Shown in pieces: positions 57,933 to 64,000 of a DNA stretch of 64,000 nt. Location: positions 1 to 64,000 of the IMG/VR virus record IMGVR_UViG_3300025030_000004, one strand, 5' to 3'. Source of the stretch: a virus. Position numbers and translations under genes: made by a program. The notes beneath the pieces are model-generated. The model searched no databases and was not told the DNA's origin. It worked only from the letters and a program-made list of their open reading frames with translations. Numbering within the stretch: the stretch's first letter is position 1; each line of letters opens with the position of its first letter.

Positions 57933-58586
57933 TTGATAGAAAGAATTGGGTTAATACCGATAAAAGATTACATAAGAAATCTTGATCTTCGTAATTATGG
58001 TAGAAGCATGATTATTGAATACACTAAAGAAATTTATAATTTAGATCTTACAAACGAACTAAAAATATATGAAAAAGAAAATTGGAATCTTTGGAATGGC
58101 GATTTAAATATTTACGATAACTTTGATAAAGAAAATCCAATTGAAGAACCAGATAATTTATCTAGAAATTATTTTGAAAAACATGCAAAGAAAAAATTTA
58201 TAAAATTCATTAAACAACATGAAGAATTTCAAGAAGATAGAATATTACCTTTCTTTAAGGTGAAGGATATACACCACATATTCCCTTTAATATATGGTGG
58301 AAGTAATAAAATATCCAATCTACTATATGTTAGTAGATTTACGCACGATCTTTTACATATTAATCCATTAGAAAATATAGAAAAATATTGTTATCAGGCT
58401 TGTGATTATTTAGCATACCTTGGATGGTTTGAAGGATTTAAATATTTAAATGAAAAATATGATTTAGGAAAATATGTTGACAGTAAAAAATTATTGCGTC
58501 AAATGTATAAAGGTGCAATCGAAGAAGAAATGAGCAAGTTTTATGAATACATACAGAAAATGGAAGGACTAGGACAAACAGGTTGA
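57933..58586 (+). CDS. HNH endonuclease-domain protein
   Basis: 217 aa, TTG 57933 with AAGGAGA upstream. Helical N-terminal 110 residues, then KVKDIHHIFPLIYGGSNKISNLLYVSRFTHDLLH, which is an HNH core (HH, N, H in correct order). C-terminal helices. Could be a free-standing nuclease of unknown target. Confidence 0.8.
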   Translation: MIERIGLIPIKDYIRNLDLRNYGRSMIIEYTKEIYNLDLTNELKIYEKENWNLWNGDLNIYDNFDKENPIEEPDNLSRNYFEKHAKKKFIKFIKQHEEFQEDRILPFFKVKDIHHIFPLIYGGSNKISNLLYVSRFTHDLLHINPLENIEKYCYQACDYLAYLGWFEGFKYLNEKYDLGKYVDSKKLLRQMYKGAIEEEMSKFYEYIQKMEGLGQTG

Positions 58587-58628
58587 TAAATAAAATAGAA
58601 AATAAAACACAAAGGGGAGGGAGTATAT

Positions 58629-58766
58629 TTGGGTTGTAATAAAAAAGATGCTTTGATCTTTTATAAAACAATGAAACATAATTCCACAGAAGAAGAAGAC
58701 AATGATTTTTTAAAATCTTTTTGTTTTGAGTGTAATCGAAAAAACCAATGTGAAAAAGTAGCTTGA
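58629..58766 (+). CDS. Small protein, 45 aa
   Basis: TTG 58629 with GGGGAGGGAG upstream. MGCNKKDALIFYKTMKH ... FCFECNRKNQCEKVA; cysteines suggest metal binding. Its stop is inside the first arm of a terminator. Last + strand gene before the recombinase. Confidence 0.55.
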   Translation: MGCNKKDALIFYKTMKHNSTEEEDNDFLKSFCFECNRKNQCEKVA

Positions 58767-58786
58767 AAATAATCAGGCTACTTTTT
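58753..58786. terminator. Bidirectional intrinsic terminator
   Basis: AAAAAGTAGC (58753-58762) pairs perfectly with GCTACTTTTT (58777-58786). T-run on both strands, so it ends the leftward recombinase and rightward small-gene transcripts. Confidence 0.85.
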
Positions 58787-58843
58787 ATTATCATTTGTCC
58801 AATTGTAAAATCGTCTCTAGTCGTGTTACCAAAAGGACAAACA

Positions 58844-60403
58844 CTATTTGTCCTTGATAATATCAAGAAAATACTTATCTAGTCCATTATTCCATTCAAT
58901 ATCTATTCCTTTATCTAAATGTATAGTTATTCTTTTTATGATTTTTCTCAATCCAACGTTATCAATGGTAGCAATATCAAAATCCTTAATAAGTTCTACG
59001 AAAGAATTATACAACTTATATATATTATTAATCTCCTTATTGATGTTTATAATCTTATTTCTAGATAATTCTAATCCTTTTAATTCTTCGTCAACTGATT
59101 TTTTAACCCTATTATATTCCTCCTTAGAAATTTCTCCATCGGCTCTCATCGCAGACAATCCATCTTTACGTTTCTCTAATTTCGTAATTGATTCCTCAAT
59201 TAAAGGAAGTTTCTTTATAAAATCTTTTCCTAAATTTGATTCAATATAAACGTCGTAATATCGTTTCATCACTAAAGGGTTAATATTTTTAACTTTTTCA
59301 ACTTGTTCTTGAATATAATCTAGTATATCTTCTTCCCTAATGTAATGATAGTCGCTACACATGCTTTTATCCCTATGTCTATTACTACATAGATAATAAA
59401 ATAAATCTGGCTTGTCTCTTCTCTGTGCTCTTTTCATAGACGCTTTACAATTTGCACAATAAAAAATATTGGATAGTAAATTCTTGGAACTATATTTCTT
59501 GTTGCTCTTTACTAACAAAGCTCTTGATTCTTTAATCTCATTTGCTCTAATAAAAAGGTCGTCACCAATAATTCTTAAATTTTCAAAATAATGCACTATT
59601 CTATCATCTTCATCAATTGTCTGAATTTTACTTGTAAATATATCTAACATCACAGATTGATAATTGACCTGCTTTCCTGTATAAATTGGATTGCTGATTA
59701 TTTTACCTATCGTTGCTTGTTGCCACATTTTGTTTTTCTTAGATGGGATACCTAATTCATTTAAAGTCAAAGCTATTTTGAATAAAGAATATCCTTGATT
59801 AACATACCAATTAAATATCTTCCGTATAACCTCAGATTCGCCTGTATTGATTTGTAGGAATGCTTTAACCCTATCATAACCGTAGGCTGGTTGACTCGTC
59901 CAGTGACCCTCTTTTTGTGCTTGTCTCATACCTACCTGAATACCTTTAGATAATGCTATTAATTCATTCTGAGCAAGAGAACCTAAAATATTAAGCATAA
60001 CCTCATCGCCATAAGTTTTAGCATAATCTCCGGTGTTTAAATTCTCTTTAAGAAAAAATACTCCTATATCTTTTTTTCTTAATTCTCTGACTGTCTCTTG
60101 GAGCGTTACAATATCACGACTGTAACGAGCTATATTACTCGTCAATATCTGAACAAAAAATCCTTTATTTGAATCAGTCATCATTTTATTAAATTCATCA
60201 CGTTTTTTTGTACTTTTACCACTAATACCCCTATCCGCATAAACCCCATCTTTCCCACATTCTTTGACTAAATAATATCCTAATTCTTCAGCCCTTTCTT
60301 TAAATATTTTTTGTTGGTTATCAAATGAATTCTTTTGATCATCAGAACGGGTTGAGACGCGAGCATAGGCCACCGCAGGTAAAAGAGTTGAATATTTAGA
60401 CAT
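58844..60403 (-). CDS. Large serine recombinase (integrase/resolvase)
   Basis: 519 aa. Catalytic domain: YARVSTRSDDQKNSFDNQ (Ser17), DRGISGKSTKKRDEF, ARYSRDIVTLQE. Recombinase domain: PAYGYDR...W; zinc ribbon YCANCKASM ... YYLCSNRH ... MCSDYHY near 320-360; Glu/Lys coiled coil near 400-460. The size is like SPbeta SprA and other large serine integrases, which integrate at attP/attB. Its attachment site, if any, was not found. Only large leftward gene; own promoter (60435-60464) and terminator (58753-58786). Confidence 0.9.
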   Translation of the reverse strand: MSKYSTLLPAVAYARVSTRSDDQKNSFDNQQKIFKERAEELGYYLVKECGKDGVYADRGISGKSTKKRDEFNKMMTDSNKGFFVQILTSNIARYSRDIVTLQETVRELRKKDIGVFFLKENLNTGDYAKTYGDEVMLNILGSLAQNELIALSKGIQVGMRQAQKEGHWTSQPAYGYDRVKAFLQINTGESEVIRKIFNWYVNQGYSLFKIALTLNELGIPSKKNKMWQQATIGKIISNPIYTGKQVNYQSVMLDIFTSKIQTIDEDDRIVHYFENLRIIGDDLFIRANEIKESRALLVKSNKKYSSKNLLSNIFYCANCKASMKRAQRRDKPDLFYYLCSNRHRDKSMCSDYHYIREEDILDYIQEQVEKVKNINPLVMKRYYDVYIESNLGKDFIKKLPLIEESITKLEKRKDGLSAMRADGEISKEEYNRVKKSVDEELKGLELSRNKIININKEINNIYKLYNSFVELIKDFDIATIDNVGLRKIIKRITIHLDKGIDIEWNNGLDKYFLDIIKDK

Positions 60404-60434
60404 TTAATTTCACCTCATAGTACAAGATGTTACT

Positions 60435-60464
60435 ATTATAGAAGGGTAAAAGGAATTTTGTCAA
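60435..60464 (-). promoter_or_regulatory. Recombinase promoter
   Basis: On the minus strand TTGACA (60464-60459), 18-bp spacer, TATAAT (60440-60435), ending about 32 bp before the ATG; AGGTG provides a ribosome site. Confidence 0.75.
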
Positions 60465-60509
60465 ATAGTATAGTTTATAATTTATTTGTGGTAGTAAGTT
60501 TACAAGGCA

Positions 60510-60551
60510 ATATCACTGTGATATATTGAATGTAATACAATTGTAATACAA
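60510..60551. promoter_or_regulatory. Operator/centromere-like repeats upstream of parM
   Basis: ATATCAC-T-GTGATAT (60510-60524) is a 15-bp palindrome; TGTAATACAA occurs at 60531-60540 and 60542-60551 (11-bp period). Such arrays next to ParM/ParR genes can be parC centromeres or ParR operators. It lies between the divergent recombinase and parM genes, so it could coordinate both. Confidence 0.6.
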
Positions 60552-60572
60552 ATTATAAAGGGAGGAATTCAC

Positions 60573-61469
60573 ATGCTATTTTGGGATTGTGGTAACTCAT
60601 ATGGGAAAGCTCTTGACTCAAAAGGAAGAGAATTATTAACTCTTTCGGTCATCGGTAAAGCACAAGACTCATTTACAGAAAAACAACTATGGCAAATTGA
60701 TGGAAATTATATCGGAGAAGATGCAATAAAACATGGTTATGCACAGGATTACTCATTGGATGAAATCAAAACACAACAATCTACATTCAAAACACTAACA
60801 AAATACATCCTATGCAATTACAAAAATGAAGACAAGGTAGTATTCTTATTTCCATTTGAATCTTATTTTTCAGAAAAGAAACAAATCATTGAAATGTTTA
60901 GTAAAAATATGGATATCATTTATAAGATAGGAAACACTACCTACACTTATAATTTTAACCCCACTTTAATCAAATCATTACCACAAGGATTTTGTGCAGG
61001 AATGGATTATTTTCTAGATGATAATGGAAAACAAAAAGAAGATATTCCAAACGTAACTCTGATTATCGACGTAGGAATGGGGACTGTGAACTATATTTAT
61101 TTACTAAAGGGTGAGGTTATAAGAGAAATGTCTCATACAACTGCTAATGGAATGCATCAGATTTATAAACGAGGACTCCAAGGTAGAAAGATTTATGAAG
61201 TAGATATGTATCATGGGTATGATTCAATAGCACATTTATATCCAGATTTAGCAACACTAATAAAAAGCGATGTAACAACTTACTACAATATCAAACAGAT
61301 TGATAGAATTTTATTTGTTGGTGGAGGAGGGACTGCCATATATTATTTCTTGCCTTGGACAAATAAAGTTTTGCACAAAGGTCAATTCTCTAATGTTAGA
61401 GGTGCAAAAAAGGTGGTGCAGAATCTATCATGGGGGAAATCAGAACATTTAGAGATGATGATGTCTTAA
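60573..61469 (+). CDS. parM: ParM/Alp-type actin-like partition ATPase
   Basis: 298 aa. Actin-fold signatures: FWDCGNSYGKA (phosphate 1, residues 3-13), VTLIIDVGMGTVNYIYL (phosphate 2) near 161-177, and RILFVGGGGTAIYYF (adenosine motif) near 245-259. Polymerises to push plasmid copies apart with ParR. AAAGGGAGG precedes ATG 60573. Overlaps parR-like gene by 40 nt. Confidence 0.85.
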   Translation: MLFWDCGNSYGKALDSKGRELLTLSVIGKAQDSFTEKQLWQIDGNYIGEDAIKHGYAQDYSLDEIKTQQSTFKTLTKYILCNYKNEDKVVFLFPFESYFSEKKQIIEMFSKNMDIIYKIGNTTYTYNFNPTLIKSLPQGFCAGMDYFLDDNGKQKEDIPNVTLIIDVGMGTVNYIYLLKGEVIREMSHTTANGMHQIYKRGLQGRKIYEVDMYHGYDSIAHLYPDLATLIKSDVTTYYNIKQIDRILFVGGGGTAIYYFLPWTNKVLHKGQFSNVRGAKKVVQNLSWGKSEHLEMMMS

Positions 61470-61666
61470 AACCCTTGCTAGATGCAATTCCTAAGAAGAA
61501 AAGAAGCAAAGTAGTTAGAAGAGCATTGTATGATTACTTTTTTAAAGGGAAAGATAAAGTGATGGTGGAGGACGAGGAATTTTATATAGAAACAGACAAA
61601 GAGATTAAAATAGATATTGGAAAGGCAGAAAAAGTAGAAGTAAATTTTGACATGTTCGATGATTAG
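61430..61666 (+). CDS. parR: ParR-like DNA-binding partition protein
   Basis: 78 aa, starts in the parM end. Contains PKKKRSKVVRRALYDYF, a ribbon-helix-helix-like basic segment, and an acidic C-terminal tail (VEVNFDMFDD) likely to contact the filament. Position right after the actin-like gene, and size, fit ParR adaptors. The fold is inferred. Confidence 0.75.
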   Translation: MGEIRTFRDDDVLKPLLDAIPKKKRSKVVRRALYDYFFKGKDKVMVEDEEFYIETDKEIKIDIGKAEKVEVNFDMFDD

Positions 61667-61686
61667 TCCTGAGAAATCAGGGCTAA
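61663..61686 (+). terminator. Intrinsic terminator of the parMR operon
   Basis: TTAGTCCTGA (61663-61672), GAAA loop, TCAGGGCTAA (61677-61686), followed by TTCTTTATTTTATTT. Strong GNRA-capped stem plus T-rich tail; the parR-like stop (TAG) lies in the stem. Confidence 0.85.
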
Positions 61687-61792
61687 TTCTTTATTTTATT
61701 TACCATTAATTACAAAAAGGAAATAGGTATATTGTACAAACCATACTCAATAAGATTACATATATCAACATCTAGTAAAGGAGTTGAACACA

Positions 61793-62029
61793 TTGATTAG
61801 TGACAAACTTAATAGAAGTGAATTAAGTGTTTTTGAAATTATGAAAGAAAAAGAAATCAATAATGAAGAAAGGGCTGTAAAGATTAGAACAATTTCAGAA
61901 TTATGTGGACTAAGCTATTTTAGTGTTAGAAATATTATTAAATCATTTTACGTGGCTAATATAGTCTGCAAATCAAGAAGAGATGGTAATGCTGATACTT
62001 ATTTTTTAGTTGAAAAGAAAGGGGAATAG
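61793..62029 (+). CDS. Small winged-helix-like regulator, 78 aa
   Basis: TTG 61793 (AAAGGAG 61777-61783, spacing 9). LNRSELSVFEIMKEKEIN, VKIRTISELCGLSYFSVRNIIKSF (helix-turn-helix) and DTYFLVEKKGE: a compact winged-helix. May regulate par or the transfer genes downstream. A possible TTGTACAA site lies at 61734-61741 upstream. Confidence 0.7.
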   Translation: MISDKLNRSELSVFEIMKEKEINNEERAVKIRTISELCGLSYFSVRNIIKSFYVANIVCKSRRDGNADTYFLVEKKGE

Positions 62030-62031
62030 TT

Positions 62032-62268
62032 ATGAACAAACCTTCAATTGGACTAAAAGAAAAGATTCAATCAGGGAAAAAGATTCATCCTAAACAATGT
62101 CCAAAATGTAAATCAAAAAATATTATTGGTCGTGGATTGGTAATTGGTTACGCTTATATAAATCTTGAAAATATAAATGTCGATGAATTAGGAGACGATT
62201 TTGAAATACTTGATGAGGAAAATTTGAGGTATAGATGTTTTAGTTGTGATCATGACTGGGATGAATAA
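62032..62268 (+). CDS. Zinc-ribbon protein, 78 aa
   Basis: ATG 62032 three nt after the previous stop, with AAAGGGGAA upstream. CPKCKSKNII near residue 23 and CFSCDHDW near residue 69 form a ribbon; acidic middle. Related in style to the proteins at 764 and 31037. Confidence 0.7.
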   Translation: MNKPSIGLKEKIQSGKKIHPKQCPKCKSKNIIGRGLVIGYAYINLENINVDELGDDFEILDEENLRYRCFSCDHDWDE

Positions 62269-62270
62269 AC

Positions 62271-62304
62271 AAAAAAAATAGACCTCCATTTTGGAAGCCT
62301 ATTT
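62271..62304 (-). terminator. Intrinsic terminator of the minus-strand small gene
   Basis: 62276-62287 pairs with 62293-62304 (two mismatches), and on the minus strand the stem is followed by eight T (62278-62271). Properly placed after the stop of the 28-aa leftward frame. Confidence 0.75.
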
Positions 62305-62385
62305 GAATAAACTAGCTAATGTTAAAAATCCTGAGTAAATCATTCCACTTCCCAAAGCAACATAAAATCCAGTGACTAATGGCAT
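62299..62385 (-). CDS. 28-aa hydrophobic peptide (toxin-like or small membrane protein)
   Basis: On the minus strand ATG (62385-62383) lies 8 nt after AAGGAG (62399-62394) and the frame MPLVTGFYVALGSGMIYSG... ends at TAG (62301-62299). It is one hydrophobic helix with a Lys at the end. The gene has a good ribosome site and its own terminator, so it is not a chance frame. Size and composition are like type I toxin peptides or small T4SS-associated membrane peptides. Antisense RNA was not identified. Confidence 0.6.
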   Translation of the reverse strand: MPLVTGFYVALGSGMIYSGFLTLASLFK

Positions 62386-62584
62386 AATCTCATCTCCTTA
62401 AACTCTCTTATGATTGTATTATTGCCAACAATCAAAGAAAATATTCAAAAGAAATGAGAATGTAAAATTAAATAGACGTATGCTAAATTTGCTAGGCGTA
62501 AAGGGTTACACCTAACAATATGCTGTGAGATATCTAATTTAGAACTGTTTCATCCTATTTACTTAAAATAAGGAGTGGTAATTT

Positions 62585-62926
62585 ATGACAAATGAAAATC
62601 CTATTCTAATTCACTTTAAAAAACACGGAATCAAGTATTTACAAGGAGGATTAATAGTTGGATACATTATCCTAATTGATCCGTCTGTAGCTCTTGGCGT
62701 AGCAACTATTGAACAAACGTCAACTGAATTTTATAAGAAAGTTTTAGGATTAGGGAGAGCTGTAATTCTCATAAAAGGAGGTTTAGAAATTGTTCAACAT
62801 GCTCTAAGTGGAGACTTCCAACAAGTAAAGAAGACAATTTTAAATTATCTAGGTATGTATGCCCTTTTACTTTTGCTTCCTTATGGGTTAGATCAAATTG
62901 ATGCCTTGATAGGAGGTTTGAAGTAA
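62585..62926 (+). CDS. Conjugation-type small membrane protein (pilin-like), 113 aa
   Basis: ATG 62585 with AAGGAG upstream. Hydrophobic helices at about 20-45 (LQGGLIVGYIILIDPSVALGV) and 88-103 (YALLLLLPYGLDQI). The two-helix layout with a polar connecting loop recalls VirB2/TrbC-like or Gram-positive conjugation proteins. The next gene starts at the following base. Assignment is by topology and context. Confidence 0.55.
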   Translation: MTNENPILIHFKKHGIKYLQGGLIVGYIILIDPSVALGVATIEQTSTEFYKKVLGLGRAVILIKGGLEIVQHALSGDFQQVKKTILNYLGMYALLLLLPYGLDQIDALIGGLK

Positions 62927-63169
62927 ATGTCAAATTATGCTGATTGGTTTACAACCGCTATAAAGACAGCATTAAAAGAAAGCGTTGCCGAAAGTTTTAA
63001 TTGGATTATGACAGGAATAATTTTAAATGTTGTATATGTATCCCATGCTGTTGCTTTAATTGGAGGTGGAATTTTAATTATTCTTTATGTAGGTGGTTAT
63101 AAATCTGGTCTCCAAAAATGTTCTATTCTAACAGTTGCTTATGGTATGATTAAATATTTACTGGGATGA
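62927..63169 (+). CDS. Conjugation-type small membrane protein, 80 aa
   Basis: ATG 62927 directly after the previous stop, AGGAGG inside the upstream gene. Amphipathic N-terminus and hydrophobic helices at 25-55 and 64-78 (WIMTGIILNVVYVSHAVALIGGGI). Same unit as the neighbouring genes. Confidence 0.6.
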   Translation: MSNYADWFTTAIKTALKESVAESFNWIMTGIILNVVYVSHAVALIGGGILIILYVGGYKSGLQKCSILTVAYGMIKYLLG

Positions 63170-63180
63170 GGTGATTAGAA

Positions 63181-64000
63181 TGAAAGGAATTAAATTAAGT
63201 AATTACTTTAAAATTATTAACCCCGAATATGTCTACCTAAGATTGACTCCAAACAATTCAATTGAGAACAAGAACACGGACAGAATCGCCAAATCAATCT
63301 CCACAATATTTAAAGGAGTGGCTAAACATCTAAAAGTGGAAGAAGGGAAACTAGTTAGACTATATCCATTTAAAAGACAATTCATGATTGGAACAAGATA
63401 TAGTTTCCAAACATCAGAAAAAGTATCTTATTTTATTTTTATTGAAAAGCAAAGCGTGGAATTCTATTTCATAATTCCCAAAAATCACCTTTCACTATTA
63501 AGAGAAAAGATTAGAGATTCTTGGGCTAATGTCACAATTAAGGAAGTCGATGAATTGCCTCAATTTAATGAAAAGGCAACTAAATATCAAATGATTTATT
63601 CTAAAGAAGATGCTCTTAGTTTGTCTGTAGATAAGCGCAGTAGCGAACTTTTAAGTGCAAACCTTAATGTTATTGATGTGTTAGAAAGTGGCGATAAGGT
63701 GGGAATATTTTATAATTTCATTCCTACTAATCAATTTTCATGGAAGGCTGAGTATAAAAATACGATTCAAAAAGTAAGAGATGGATTGCCTACAGATAGA
63801 GAAAAGGTAAGTATTAATTTCCTATTTAAATTCCTCATTACTATTGTTGTGGAGATTAGTGACTTATTAGGAGAAGTTACTTCTGGGAAGGCATCTAAAA
63901 AGAGGGGATTAACCACAGATAATATGGCACAGATGGAAAGAGTTATTGAGCGCATGAACAAGTCAGTAGTTAGTAAATCAACATATTCTAAAGCAACAGA
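63181..64000 (+). CDS. Large transfer-type protein, N-terminal part (runs off the window)
   Basis: ATG 63181 (GAGGTGATTAG upstream) opens a frame with no stop to the window end, at least 273 aa. Begins MKGIKLSNYFKIINPEYVYL and contains FKRQFMIGTRYSFQTSEKVSY, VEFYFIIPKNHLSLLREKI, YQMIYSKEDALSLSVDKRSSELLSAN and VGIFYNFIPTNQFSW. I recall similar starts in large Bacillus plasmid conjugation ATPases (VirD4/HerA-like with a long N-terminal domain); the ATPase part would lie beyond the edge. Confidence 0.7.

Noticed and set aside
58848-59249. 133-codon + strand frame
   Set aside because: It is entirely antisense to the well supported serine recombinase and has no ribosome site.

Overview
The window looks like part of a large, low-GC (roughly 30-33 % by eye) mobile element of a Gram-positive Bacillales host, best read as a phage-plasmid or conjugative plasmid with SPbeta-like parts. 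Supporting this: strong AAAGGAGG ribosome sites, frequent TTG/GTG starts, TTGACA-17-TATAAT promoters, tightly packed small genes almost all on the + strand, a replication and DNA-metabolism block ordered as in Bacillus phage SPbeta, a large serine recombinase, a ParM/ParR-type partition pair, and the start of a conjugation-type membrane gene cluster at the right edge. No rRNA, tRNA or CRISPR array was seen.

Layout. 1-6.8 kb: small hypothetical genes (several zinc-ribbon or Cys-rich), an M23 peptidase with C-terminal membrane helices and a pyrimidine-dimer glycosylase-like protein. 6.8-13 kb: a signalling/decision module with a MazF-like toxin, a DUF5317-like membrane protein, a kinase-less AgrC-like membrane protein, an AgrD-like peptide, an HTH-MazF fusion, AgrB, and a yopQ-like/MrpR (YopR)-like pair. 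13.2-18.2 kb: an IscB element with upstream omega-RNA and an amber codon inside iscB, a lytic transglycosylase, and an IS607-type element with TnpB. 18.3-36.3 kb: dozens of small accessory genes, an ATP-dependent DNA ligase, an HNH-AP2 endonuclease, a macrodomain protein, a Mom/DUF4338-like protein and an IS200/IS605 element that splits a gene exactly after TTGAT. 36.5-48.8 kb: replication block (possible ssDNA-binding protein, RecA-like ATPase, DnaB-like helicase, primase, RecB/Cas4-like nuclease, DnaE polymerase, RecD-like helicase). 49.4-58.8 kb: nucleotide metabolism (NrdD, NrdG, dUTPase, ThyX-like, dNMP kinase, 5'-nucleotidase) and small genes. 58.8-64 kb: serine recombinase (minus strand), ParM/ParR, a small minus-strand membrane peptide and conjugation-type genes.

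How it may work. The replication and nucleotide genes would make the element fairly independent of the host; ParMR gives stable extrachromosomal inheritance; the recombinase could integrate or resolve it; the right-hand genes suggest transfer. The agrBD-like peptide system sits directly upstream of a homologue of MrpR, the SPbeta lytic repressor, a position that in SPbeta is occupied by the arbitrium peptide system. The most interesting inference is therefore a peptide-sensing life-cycle switch built from agr parts and MazF-like proteins.

Other unusual signals: at least seven genes with an ideal Shine-Dalgarno sequence followed by AUA or AUU instead of AUG/GUG/UUG; a 10-bp-phased triple ATGCTC/T element repeated at three intergenic sites; several small genes broken by a single stop or frameshift, indicating ongoing gene decay; and an unexplained structured intergenic RNA candidate near 22.5 kb. 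All family assignments come from reading the translated sequences by eye and from memory; no database search was run.
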